Shown: positions 43,283-51,562 of the stretch, piece after piece
How positions within the stretch are numbered: position 1 is the stretch's first letter
Layout of the letters: each line of letters starts with the position of its first letter
Origin: Acidiferrimicrobium sp. IK
Lineage (GTDB): Bacteria; Actinomycetota; Acidimicrobiia; Acidimicrobiales; Palsa-688
Assembly (NCBI RefSeq): GCF_025499425.1
Contig: NZ_JAIMCB010000005.1
Coordinates: 62,001 to 126,000, forward strand
DNA length: 64,000 nt
Reading direction: 5' to 3'
Program-made: the position numbers and the translations under genes
The notes under the pieces: model-generated
Databases searched by the model: none
What the model was told of the DNA's origin: nothing
Seen by the model: the letters and a program-made list of their open reading frames with translations, nothing else

Positions 43283-44146
43283 ATGCAGATCGGTGCGGTG
43301 TTCCCCCAGACCGAGTTGGGTGCCGACCGCGGGGCGGTGCGGGCCTATGTGGAGGGGCTCGCCGACCTCGGCTTCGCTCACCTCCTGGCCTATGACCACG
43401 TGCTCGGAGCCGACACGTCGGTCCACAAGGGGTGGTCAGGGCCCTATGACATCGACACGACCTTCCACGAGCCGTTCGTGCTCTTCGGGTACGTAGCGGC
43501 CTTCAGTGACCTCGAGCTCGTCACCGGGATCATCATCCTCCCGCAACGCCAGACCGCCTTGGTCGCCAAGCAGGCCGCCGAGGTCGATCTCCTCACCGGA
43601 GGGCGGTTCCGTCTCGGGGTCGGGCTCGGCTGGAACGCCGTCGAGTACGAGGCGCTCGGCAAGGATTTCTCCGACCGGGGCCGCCGCTTGGAATCCCAAG
43701 TCGAGCTGCTGCGTCGGCTGTGGACCGAGCGCAGCGTCACCTTCCGCACCGGCGGGGAGACCGTCACCGGGGCCGGGTTGGCGCCGCTGCCGCTGCAGCG
43801 CCCCATCCCGGTTTGGATCGGCGGCCAGTCCGAGCGGGCGTACCGCCGGATGGGCCGGCTGGCCGACGGCTGGTTCCCGCAGGTCCAGCCGGGCGACAAG
43901 CTGGCCGCCGCCTTGCAGGAGGTCGCCGCCGGCGCCGCGGAGGCAGGCCGGGACCCGGCGTCGATCGGCATGGAAGGCCGGGTCAGCTGGCGCGGGGACG
44001 CGGAAGACATCGCTCGGCGGGGCGAGGAGTGGCGGTCCGCGGGAGCCAGCCACTTGGCGGTCAACACCATGGGCGCCGGGCTGGACGGCGTCGAGGGCCA
44101 CCTCGAGGCCCTGCGCCAGGCCGCGGAGGCGCTGGACCTCGGCTGA
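43283..44146 (+). CDS. LLM-class F420-dependent oxidoreductase
   Basis: TIM-barrel flavin/F420 oxidoreductase of the luciferase-like superfamily. The 287-residue protein has the typical pattern MQIGAVFPQTELGADRG, VTGIIILPQRQTALVAKQAAEVDLLTGGRFRLGVGLGWNAVEYEALG and RPIPVWIGGQSERAYRRMGRLADGW, which bind the F420 phosphate and isoalloxazine in related enzymes. Substrate unknown. The ATG follows TAGAAC by 6 nt (43271-43276). Confidence 0.87.
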   Translation: MQIGAVFPQTELGADRGAVRAYVEGLADLGFAHLLAYDHVLGADTSVHKGWSGPYDIDTTFHEPFVLFGYVAAFSDLELVTGIIILPQRQTALVAKQAAEVDLLTGGRFRLGVGLGWNAVEYEALGKDFSDRGRRLESQVELLRRLWTERSVTFRTGGETVTGAGLAPLPLQRPIPVWIGGQSERAYRRMGRLADGWFPQVQPGDKLAAALQEVAAGAAEAGRDPASIGMEGRVSWRGDAEDIARRGEEWRSAGASHLAVNTMGAGLDGVEGHLEALRQAAEALDLG

Positions 44147-44181
44147 CGCCAGGCATCCGCGCCGCCCACGACCGGGACACC

Positions 44182-44198
44182 TATTTTGTCACTGTGAC
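44182..44198 (+). promoter_or_regulatory. Leaderless promoter with palindromic operator at the zinc-finger gene
   Basis: TATTTT (44182-44187) is a -10 element ending 6 nt before the GTG at 44194. The sequence from 44188 to 44198 is the perfect palindrome GTCACTGTGAC, covering the transcription start and the start codon. The same palindrome occurs again at 44650-44660, which suggests a repressor that acts by blocking initiation. Confidence 0.5.
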
Positions 44199-44571
44199 AG
44201 AACCTGATGAAGGGCGGGGCAAGGAGGGGAGGACTCGACGCTGCGGGTGGTGCGGTCGGCCGTTCGTCCCTCCCGCCGGCCCCGGCCGCCCGCGCCTGTA
44301 CTGCAAGCGGTCGTGCCGCCAGCGCGATTTCGAGGCCCGTCAGAGGGTCCGGGCCGAAGGCCTGTCCGACGGCGAGCTGGTGGTGACCCGCCGGGCCCTC
44401 GACGAGCTGGACGACCTCACCTATGTCCTGGCTTGCGCGGTCGAAGACGTGGAGCGCGACCTTGCTGGCGAGCACGACGCCGACGATGTCCGCCGGAGCC
44501 TGGAGTGGCTGCTCGAGGCGGCCCGGCCGTTGGCGGAGCGTTCCCGGGCCGGGACCGTCCTGCCGAGATGA
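44194..44571 (+). CDS. Small treble-clef zinc-finger protein
   Basis: A 125-residue protein with an N-terminal zinc knuckle: Cys17 and Cys20 in CGWCGRPF and Cys37 and Cys41 in LYCKRSCRQR, a pattern seen in small actinobacterial regulators and HNH-like proteins. The rest is an acidic helical segment (about 55-115). GTG start set by a -10 element 6 nt upstream. The palindrome over its start and a second copy after its end suggest autoregulation or a cotranscribed regulator. Function unknown; a DNA-binding role is inference. Confidence 0.65.
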   Translation: MTEPDEGRGKEGRTRRCGWCGRPFVPPAGPGRPRLYCKRSCRQRDFEARQRVRAEGLSDGELVVTRRALDELDDLTYVLACAVEDVERDLAGEHDADDVRRSLEWLLEAARPLAERSRAGTVLPR

Positions 44572-44647
44572 CCGGCCGGTCGGCGCCAAGGCTCGCAGCC
44601 GACCGCGGCTGGACCACCCGGGAGCACCCAACCCCCCCGAAGTGGTT

Positions 44648-44662
44648 ACGTCACAGTGACGT
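44648..44662. promoter_or_regulatory. Second GTCAC(N)GTGAC palindrome
   Basis: ACGTCACAGTGACGT is a perfect 15-bp palindrome; its inner 11 bases are the reverse complement of the operator at 44188-44198. It lies 76 nt after the zinc-finger gene and no convincing gene starts at it. A regulator could bridge the two sites. Confidence 0.45.
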
Positions 44663-44764
44663 TACGGGGGCCAGGAGACCCGTGGGCTGAAGCCCGGTGG
44701 ATGCGGCTGGGAACCCGGGCGCCCGGTCCGGCCAGTCCCGAGCCGGCTGAGCCGGCTGAGCCGG

Positions 44765-44905
44765 CTAGGCCGGAGCCGGCTCAGGCATTGGTGAAGGCAC
44801 CGGCTCGGGCGTCGGTGGGTCGATCGGCGGGCTCGGCATCGGCTCGTCAGGAAACGGGCTGGGAACCGGATCGCCGGGACGTGGGTTCGGCGGGACTGGA
44901 GTCAT
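44765..44905 (-). CDS. 46-residue Pro-rich peptide (doubtful)
   Basis: A short frame (MTPVPPNPRPGDPVPSPFPD... ) rich in Pro, Glu, Ser, without signal or membrane segment. Its end runs into three 9-bp repeats (about 44741-44768). Similar short Pro-rich frames are annotated in actinobacteria but rarely have support. No ribosome-binding site. Recorded because the region is otherwise empty. Confidence 0.25.
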   Translation of the reverse strand: MTPVPPNPRPGDPVPSPFPDEPMPSPPIDPPTPEPVPSPMPEPAPA

Positions 44906-45022
44906 CGCCGCGCGCGTACCCGGTCGGCGGTCATGCCATGCGCGATCCGAGCGGAGCCGAGGAGAGCCCACCGCCGCACAACGGCCTCCCGCCGAAACCC
45001 ACCCCGACCGCCGGAACACCCG

Positions 45023-45064
45023 CCACTGAGTTACGGATAACTGTGATTATCCGTAACTCAGTGG
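45023..45064. repeat. Perfect 18-bp inverted repeat, AT-rich
   Basis: Arms 45023-45040 and 45047-45064 are perfectly complementary over 18 bp around a 6-nt loop. The inner part is AT-rich against a strongly GC-rich background. It lies 44 nt from the stop of the gene at 45109 and could be a terminator, but its composition resembles recombination or regulatory sites. A second, imperfect copy of CCGTAACTCA follows within 30 bp. Confidence 0.7.
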
Positions 45065-45108
45065 TTGTACCCATCGTCCGTAGCTCATGGTCCCCGGGTA
45101 CCCGGCGC

Positions 45109-45627
45109 TCAGCCCCCGGGGCCTTCTCCGACGAGCACCGGCCTCAGCAGGTCCTCGACCATCGCGACGAAGCGGGCCGCGTCGACGGCGCCGATGACCG
45201 CGTGTTTCCACCGGGTAAGCGTGCCGGCGCCGACGTCGACGAGCACCGGGAACGCCAAGCCGTGCCGCTTCGACGCCCACTCCAGCGCCTCCTCGGGCGC
45301 GCCGCTGGTCACGACGACGGGCATGAAGGTCATCCACCCGCCGGTCACCGACAGGGTCTTGGTGACCCCCCACCGGCCTTGCACCGACTTGGCCGCGGTC
45401 CGGGCCGCTGCCGCGAACTGGTCAAGAGCGGCGCGGGTCAAAGTCCCGGGGTCGCGGGCCGAGACGACCATCGGCCGCGGATCGACTTGCTCGAGGGCGG
45501 TGCTGCCGAGCGGGAAGGCCATGATGCTGTCGCGGCCGTCGACGGTCTCCACCGTCACATGCCAGCGTTCGGCCCGCGCCCGGCGGCCCACCGCCTTCAC
45601 ATACGCCTCGGGATCCATCCCGGTCAC
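45109..45627 (-). CDS. Unknown 172-residue protein downstream of the YD-repeat locus
   Basis: A 172-residue alpha/beta protein with no signal or membrane segment and a single hydrophobic-Gly motif (LSVTGGWMTFMPVVVTSG). It starts at a GTG one nt after the stop of the 306-residue gene, so it is part of the same operon as the YD-repeat gene. A restart at 45618 (ATG) is possible. No family recognised; immunity or assembly partner of the YD-repeat protein is a guess from position. Confidence 0.55.
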   Translation of the reverse strand: MTGMDPEAYVKAVGRRARAERWHVTVETVDGRDSIMAFPLGSTALEQVDPRPMVVSARDPGTLTRAALDQFAAAARTAAKSVQGRWGVTKTLSVTGGWMTFMPVVVTSGAPEEALEWASKRHGLAFPVLVDVGAGTLTRWKHAVIGAVDAARFVAMVEDLLRPVLVGEGPGG

Positions 45628-45628
45628 G

Positions 45629-46549
45629 CTAGGTGCCCGGAACGACGTAGACGTTGACCCGATCGATGCTGTCGCCCGCAGCGGAGACGGCTACCCCCGA
45701 GGCTCGCCACGACCCGCCGCGCCCGGCCGGGTCGAGGCGTGCGAGCAGGCCGCGCAACGGTGCCGGGTCGGCGCCGAGCTCGTCGACCAGGGCCTCGACG
45801 GTCGCCGCATCCGTGGACGCCTCGGTGCCACGCAGGGAGACGTGTAGCGCCAGACGGCACCGGGCTGCCGGTTGCTGGCTGTCGACCGGCTGCTCCGCGG
45901 CGAGAACGACGTCGCCGGCCCACGCCGCCCGGCGTAGTAGCCGATGCTGCAGCACGCCCAACAAGGCTCCAGGTGCGACGGCCGCCATCCCCGCCGCTGC
46001 GCTGACCGCGCGGTGGGCCCCGCCGGGGCCGGGCCTCCCGTAAAGGCGGACCGCCGCGGTGCCGTCCGCTGCGGCCCGCGCCGCCGAGAACGCCGGCCAG
46101 CAGCCGCCGGCGTCGATCACGGCCAGCGGCCCCGCCAGCTCCGGGAGGGTGTCGGTCACGCGGGCCACGCCGCTGCCGGCGGGGACGTACAGCTTGACCG
46201 CGGTCGGCCCCTCGGCGCTGCCCTCGATGCCCAGCCAGGTGCCCGCCGCGGTGGCCGGCAGCGCGTCGAGGAGCTGGCGTAGCCTGGCGGGCGCACCGGC
46301 ACCGACGCGAGCGGCGACCCGTAGGGCGGTGTGCTCGCTGCGAGCCGCGTCGCCGTAGTCGAGGGTGGCCCGGAGCGGCCCCTCCGCGGCGCCCCCTGCC
46401 CGGCACGCCGCAGTGAGCTCGACGGGAGTGAGGCTGCCGGTCAGGGCGCTGGCGTGGCGGTCGGGAGGCTCGACGCCTGGCGGGAGCAGGCCACCGAGCA
46501 GCTCGCTCAACGGTGCGGGACCGGTACGGGTCGCGGCCGCCGCGGTCAC
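45629..46549 (-). CDS. Unknown 306-residue protein coupled to the YD-repeat gene
   Basis: A 306-residue protein with no signal or membrane segment. Its GTG overlaps the stop of the YD-repeat gene (GTGA), so translation is coupled. It has repeated beta strands with a K/R-x-Y core (AVKLYVPAG, AVRLYGRPG, RVNVYVVPG), spaced through the chain, which recall the repeating strands of ABBA-barrel prenyltransferases; this is a weak visual match. In polymorphic toxin loci the gene after the toxin is often immunity, but toxin identity here is unknown. Confidence 0.55.
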   Translation of the reverse strand: MTAAAATRTGPAPLSELLGGLLPPGVEPPDRHASALTGSLTPVELTAACRAGGAAEGPLRATLDYGDAARSEHTALRVAARVGAGAPARLRQLLDALPATAAGTWLGIEGSAEGPTAVKLYVPAGSGVARVTDTLPELAGPLAVIDAGGCWPAFSAARAAADGTAAVRLYGRPGPGGAHRAVSAAAGMAAVAPGALLGVLQHRLLRRAAWAGDVVLAAEQPVDSQQPAARCRLALHVSLRGTEASTDAATVEALVDELGADPAPLRGLLARLDPAGRGGSWRASGVAVSAAGDSIDRVNVYVVPGT

Positions 46550-49500
46550 GGCGCGGCGACCGGTCCGATGAAGCCCGGCGGGCGCGCTGTGCACACGGTC
46601 GGGTGACCCGGAGGGGGTGCCCCGCCTGGCAGGGCCAACGTCGCCGGCGACGGGCCGTCGATGGTCGCCACTCCTGCGTTCGCACCGGTCGGGTCGCCGG
46701 CGCCAGCCAGGCGGCTGAGACCGCCGGTGGCCGCTGCCGTCGTGGGCGGAGCGATAAGGTTGCTGAGAATCGCGTCGTGTCGGTTAGCGGCGTCGGCGAT
46801 CGGCTGGAAGCGCCGCATCCGGTTGCTCCACTGGCGGCTGAGCGTCTTGGGGTCGCTGACGTCGGCGCTGGGATGATCAGCCAGGAACCGGTTGAGGCGC
46901 GCCACCTGGTTGGGTTTGAGGCTGTCGGTCCAGCGGGCGCCTCCGTGGAATATCCCGCCGGTGACCGCGCCGACGGTGCCGGCGATCAGGTCGTTTTTCC
47001 AGTCGAGCGTGCCGTGGGTGCCGACGTCGTCCAAGGTCTGTGCGAACACCCCCGACCCGGCGCCGTAGCCGGCGCCGGCGGCTACCCGTGCGCTCATCGC
47101 GGCCGGCATCGGCAGGCCGGGGACGAACGCGCCGAGGAAGCCGCCCACCGCGGTATTAAGCGCGACCTCCTGCCAGTCGATCTTGCCGGTGCCGATCAGC
47201 TGCCCCACGATGCTGGACCCGCCACCGGCGGCCGCCCCGAGCAGCACCAGCGGGATCAGCTCCGGGTTCGTGGCGACGAGGACGATGGCGCCGGCCGCGG
47301 CCAGGACGGTCAGCGCCTCCGAAGCGTGACCCGCGGTCCAGCCGTGCATCTGGGACATTGCCTCGGCGGCGGTGACCGGCTTGCGCCCGGTCGGGTCGAG
47401 CCACTGCAACGGGTCGTTGCGGGCGTAGAGGTAGGTGTTGGCCGGGCTGCCCGGCCACCCGAGCGGCGACACCTCGGGGTCGGGGGTGAGGAAGGTGTGG
47501 GTCTGTGGGTCGTACACCCGGTTGCGCAGCCACACGTACCGGCCGAGGTGAAGCTCACCGAGGAAGCCGAGCGCCGGGCCGGTCCCGGCCCGCTCCCCCC
47601 ACGTGGAGGTCCCCGCGACGTCGCCCCGCCAGTCCGAGCTGACCCACCGCATGCCCGTGCTGTCCCCTTCCGCTAGGGGGAGTCCGGGCAGGCCGGCCAG
47701 GCGCCGCTCGCCGACCCGGGTGACGATCGGACCGAACGGCCCCTCGATCCACTCGACGTCCTGGCCGCTGACGCGCACCGGCAGACCCAACGGGTCGTAG
47801 TCGATGCTGAAGCCGCCCTCCGGACCGTCGACGCGGATCAGACGGCCGAGCGCGTCCCACCGGTACTCGACGGTGCCGGCGGCGCCGGCCTCCTTGACCC
47901 GTCGACCGCAGGCGTCGTAGGTCACGGCGGTGGTCCCGTCTGGGCCGGTGACCGCGGTCAGCTGGTCCGCGCTGTCGTACTCGAAGCGGCGGGTGCCGCC
48001 CGGGGCGGCCTCGGCGACGACCCGCCCTCTGAGGTCGTAGTCCCAGCGCCACTCCCCCTCCGGCCCGGACTCCGACACCAGCTGCCCGGCCGGGTCGTAG
48101 GCGTAGCGGACCGTCCCGTCGGGGCCGCTCACCGCGACGACCCTGCCGTCGCGGTCGTAGTCGAGCTCGACGGTGGTGGTCCGCTCGCCGATGGTCTCGC
48201 GGTACGCGCTGACCGCGCCGCCGGGGCGACGCTCCCATTCCCGCTGCAGCCCTTCGGCGCGCACCTCGAGGATCCGCCCTTCGCCGTCCCGGCGCAGCTC
48301 GACGGACGGCAGCCCGCTGTAGTCGATCCGGTCGGCCTGCCTGGCCTCGTCCAGGTGCACCGTGACCGCGTTCCCGTCGGGGCTGCGGGTCTCGATGGTC
48401 CGCTCGAGGTCGTCGCGGTGGATCTGCATCGCCCGGCCGTCGCGCACGAACGCCACGGTCCGGCCCTGCCCGTCGAGGTGCAGCTCTAGCAGCTGGCCGG
48501 CGGCGTCCCGCACGAGCGTGGGCTCTGCGCCATCCCCGGGCCGGACTTCGATGAGCGGGTCGCCGCCGGCGGCGACTCCAAGCAGGTGCCCCTCCCCGTC
48601 CCACCGGTAGGCGAGCGTGGTTTGGTCGGGGAGGCGGTACTCGACGCGCCGGCCGGCGCCGTCCAGGCTCCAACTGGTCCGCCGGCCGAGCGGGTCGGTG
48701 ACCCCGATGGTCCGCCCGTTGGGGTCGCGCTCCAGTCCCCAGCGGCTGCCCTCGCCCTCCACCGCCGACACGTAGCCGTTGGCGTCGTACTCGAGCTGGG
48801 TGCGGCCGCCGTTGGGGTCGGTCGCTTCGACGACCAGTCCCCGATGGTCGTAGCGCAGATGGTGGCTGGCACCCTCGCTCCCCCACTCGACGAGCCGCCC
48901 GAGGGGATCCCAGCGCTCTTCCTCCGCTGCCCGACCGTCGGACTCGACCGCCGCGGGGTAGCCGTCTTCTCCCCAACGCTGCGTGAAACGGGTGCCGTCA
49001 GGATTGACCACCCTCTCGACCCGGCCGGACGGGTCGTAGGTCGTGCGCCGGACGGCGTCGCCGAGACGCTCCTCGACGACCCGGCCGGCCCGGTCGTAGC
49101 TCCACTGCCACAGGCGCCCGTCGGGGGTCGCGACGCTTTGGAGCCGACCGCCTGGGGTGTAGGTGGCCCTGGACAGGACCTCGCCGTCGATGCGCCACTC
49201 GACGGGCCGGCCCGCCTCGTCGTGGATCATCGTGCACGACGACCCGGACCGCGGGTCGCGGCCTGCGAGGAACCGCCCGGCCGGATCCCATTCCAGCTCG
49301 ACTGTGATCCCCGCCGCGGTGGTGGCGGAGCGAGGCCGGCCGAGATGGTCCAGGTCGACGGCGGGCCCCTGCCCGGTGGGGTCGGTGACGGCCGTGGGCA
49401 GCTCGCCGTCCCACGCCTGGCGCCACAACGCGCCGGTGGCGTCGGTGACGTCGGTGACCCTACCCAGGCTGTCGCGGCCGTACGAGAAGCGCCCGCCGGC

Positions 49501-51393
49501 GCCCAGCACCAGGCCGACGGGTCGGCCGGCGGAGTCCCACTCGATCCCGAGCTCGGCGCCGGAAGGGTCGGTGACCGCCTCGAGCAGCCCGTCGGGGCCG
49601 TACCGCCTGGTCGTGACCGCCCCGGTGAAATCGGTGGAGGTCAGGACCCGACCCGCCGGGGTCCTGGTCACCTCCCCAGGGCGCCCCCCCGCCACCCGCG
49701 CCGCGAGCACCCGCCCGGCGCCGTCGGTCTGCGTGGCCCACTCCTCGCCGTGGGGCGCGGTCACCGAGGTGCACGTGCCGTCGGGCCCGTAGGTGTAGCT
49801 GCGCACGACGCCCTCGCCGTCGGTGACGGCCACGACCTGGCCGTCAGCGTCGAGCTGGTAGCGCTCCTCGACCCCGTCGATGTCTTTGACACCGGTGATT
49901 CGCCCGCCGGCGAGGGTGTGCTCGCGCCAATACCCGGCCGGGCCGGTCACCCGGGAGGGCACCGCCCCGCCATCGGCGTACTGGTATTCCTCCCACACCC
50001 CGGACGGGTCGACGTAGCGGAGCAGGCGGCCCTCGGCATCCCACTCCCACTCGGCGACTCCCCCCTCGGGGTCGACTTGGCGCACGCAGTTGCCGTAAAC
50101 GTCGTAGGTGCGCCGGGTGACGCCGCCGCGGAGGTCGACCACCTCGACGGGGTTGCCGACCTCGTCGAAGCGCCGGCGGGCTCCGGTCCCGTCGGGCAGG
50201 CGCAGCTCCACGAGCCGTCCGGCCTCGTCGTGGCGGTAGAGGGTGGCGGTCCGCTCCTCCTCGTCCTCCACCACCAGCGTGCTCGGTGCCAGCCACCGGT
50301 AGGTGCTGGTCCGACCGCCCGGCGCCAGCTGGCGCACCACCCTGCCGTCGGTGTCGTATTCGTTGGCCACCACCCGCACGCCGTCGGCGTCGTGGACCTC
50401 CCGGACCCGTCCGGCTGCGTCGACCGCGTAGCGCTGGGCGCCCGCGGGCCGCTCGACCTCGACGAGGTCGTCGTCGACATAGCGGTAGGCGCAGCGCCGC
50501 CCGTCCGAGGCGACCACTGCGCCAATGTGACCGCCTATCCATTCGATCGACAGGCTGCGGCCGCCCTCGTGGCGCAGGCCGACCAGCCGGCCCTCCCGGT
50601 GCAGCGCGCTCACGGTCCCGGCGAAGGGGTCGGCGAGGGTCCGGAGGTGACCCTCGCCGTCGAAGCGCCACACCATCCCGGGGAAACGGGACGTCCACCG
50701 CCACCGCAGCTCGAAGCCGTCGTCCACCTCGGCCAGCTCCGCTTCCATGGCCGGGTGGCGTAGGTAGTCGGCTCCCACGCGGGTGAACGCTGCGCTCTGG
50801 CCGTCGGGCCCGTGGTAGGTGACCTCGCTGGCGGTCGGCTCGAGACGGCACCCGGCCCAGGTGTGCCAGCCCCTGCCGGCGCCGGTGTCGGAGACGAAGC
50901 GGGAGCTGTAGACGCGCAGCCAGCGCAGCGGACCGAGGGTGGCGGGCATGGGGATGTCGTCCTCGATCTCGAGGAAGTGGCCGGCCCCGGTGCTGACCGG
51001 GTCGTCGCGCCACCCGGAGTACATCGTCGTCCCCTGGTACACCGGCTCGTCGGCGGTCAGCGCCTTGGGCACCGTGTCGCTGATGTGCGCCGCCTTGAGT
51101 GCGGCGGCCAGCGTCGCGTCCGGCAGCGTGCCGGTGTCGGCTCGGACGAACTTGTCGTGGACGACTTTGAGCCACTGCTCGTCGTGGTGGTCGTCGTCGT
51201 GGAGGGTGTGGACCTGCGACCAGGCGTTGCCGAGTCCCCCGGGCCGGAAACGCCCGTCACAAGGCGCGTCGAGGAAGGCGGTGACCGCGCCGGCCGCGGC
51301 GCTTATCGCCTGGCCCAGCGAGTCGGTGGCCGCCCCCGCCTTGGTCACGAACTCCTGCAGGTTCGATGGGACCGCCGAACTCGTCGCGCTCAC
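46546..51393 (-). CDS. Giant YD-repeat (Rhs-like) protein with DUF6531-type start
   Basis: A 1615-residue protein. Residues 1-75 are helical (SNLQEFVTKAGAATDSLGQAISAAAGAV), suitable for pairing with a WXG-type partner. A DUF6531-like segment (DDPVSTGAGHFLEIEDDIPMP) leads into dozens of YD repeats (GRV...YDxxGR pattern, about 230-1290) that would form a beta-cocoon. The core ends with YDPQTHTFLTPDPE and YARNDPLQWLDPTGRKP (about 1293-1336). The last 280 residues have two hydrophobic stretches and no recognised nuclease, deaminase or ADP-ribosylase motif. GTG at 51393 with GGGGAG 8 nt upstream; no signal peptide. It ends in GTGA overlap with the next gene. Confidence 0.85.
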   Translation of the reverse strand: MSATSSAVPSNLQEFVTKAGAATDSLGQAISAAAGAVTAFLDAPCDGRFRPGGLGNAWSQVHTLHDDDHHDEQWLKVVHDKFVRADTGTLPDATLAAALKAAHISDTVPKALTADEPVYQGTTMYSGWRDDPVSTGAGHFLEIEDDIPMPATLGPLRWLRVYSSRFVSDTGAGRGWHTWAGCRLEPTASEVTYHGPDGQSAAFTRVGADYLRHPAMEAELAEVDDGFELRWRWTSRFPGMVWRFDGEGHLRTLADPFAGTVSALHREGRLVGLRHEGGRSLSIEWIGGHIGAVVASDGRRCAYRYVDDDLVEVERPAGAQRYAVDAAGRVREVHDADGVRVVANEYDTDGRVVRQLAPGGRTSTYRWLAPSTLVVEDEEERTATLYRHDEAGRLVELRLPDGTGARRRFDEVGNPVEVVDLRGGVTRRTYDVYGNCVRQVDPEGGVAEWEWDAEGRLLRYVDPSGVWEEYQYADGGAVPSRVTGPAGYWREHTLAGGRITGVKDIDGVEERYQLDADGQVVAVTDGEGVVRSYTYGPDGTCTSVTAPHGEEWATQTDGAGRVLAARVAGGRPGEVTRTPAGRVLTSTDFTGAVTTRRYGPDGLLEAVTDPSGAELGIEWDSAGRPVGLVLGAGGRFSYGRDSLGRVTDVTDATGALWRQAWDGELPTAVTDPTGQGPAVDLDHLGRPRSATTAAGITVELEWDPAGRFLAGRDPRSGSSCTMIHDEAGRPVEWRIDGEVLSRATYTPGGRLQSVATPDGRLWQWSYDRAGRVVEERLGDAVRRTTYDPSGRVERVVNPDGTRFTQRWGEDGYPAAVESDGRAAEEERWDPLGRLVEWGSEGASHHLRYDHRGLVVEATDPNGGRTQLEYDANGYVSAVEGEGSRWGLERDPNGRTIGVTDPLGRRTSWSLDGAGRRVEYRLPDQTTLAYRWDGEGHLLGVAAGGDPLIEVRPGDGAEPTLVRDAAGQLLELHLDGQGRTVAFVRDGRAMQIHRDDLERTIETRSPDGNAVTVHLDEARQADRIDYSGLPSVELRRDGEGRILEVRAEGLQREWERRPGGAVSAYRETIGERTTTVELDYDRDGRVVAVSGPDGTVRYAYDPAGQLVSESGPEGEWRWDYDLRGRVVAEAAPGGTRRFEYDSADQLTAVTGPDGTTAVTYDACGRRVKEAGAAGTVEYRWDALGRLIRVDGPEGGFSIDYDPLGLPVRVSGQDVEWIEGPFGPIVTRVGERRLAGLPGLPLAEGDSTGMRWVSSDWRGDVAGTSTWGERAGTGPALGFLGELHLGRYVWLRNRVYDPQTHTFLTPDPEVSPLGWPGSPANTYLYARNDPLQWLDPTGRKPVTAAEAMSQMHGWTAGHASEALTVLAAAGAIVLVATNPELIPLVLLGAAAGGGSSIVGQLIGTGKIDWQEVALNTAVGGFLGAFVPGLPMPAAMSARVAAGAGYGAGSGVFAQTLDDVGTHGTLDWKNDLIAGTVGAVTGGIFHGGARWTDSLKPNQVARLNRFLADHPSADVSDPKTLSRQWSNRMRRFQPIADAANRHDAILSNLIAPPTTAAATGGLSRLAGAGDPTGANAGVATIDGPSPATLALPGGAPPPGHPTVCTARPPGFIGPVAAP

Positions 51394-51562
51394 CTTTTTG
51401 ATCTCCCCAGGGTGACGGTGTGGGACGTACCGCCCATAGTGTAGGAACTGCGGCGAGCCGGCGCGCCAAAGGAGCGAACTTGGCGCCGGGCGGTTAGTCG
51501 CGGCGCGCGCCGCCGCCGGCGAGTACTTTGTGCACCAACTGCTGCTCGGCGTGGAGGCGTGG
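51394..51562. promoter_or_regulatory. Divergent promoter region of the type VII-like locus
   Basis: A 169-bp gap between the YD-repeat gene and the helical partner gene. Each gene has a Shine-Dalgarno site (GGGGAG and GGAGG), so both have leaders. No clear -10 hexamer was identified with confidence. Confidence 0.35.

Noticed and set aside
44656-45657. Plus-strand frame starting in the second palindrome
   Set aside because: It overlaps the 172-residue gene on the other strand, is low complexity, and the spacing to any -10 element is too short.
48586-50763. 725-codon plus-strand frame opposite the YD-repeat gene
   Set aside because: The repetitive codon pattern of the YD repeats keeps the antisense frame open; its product has no sensible domain.
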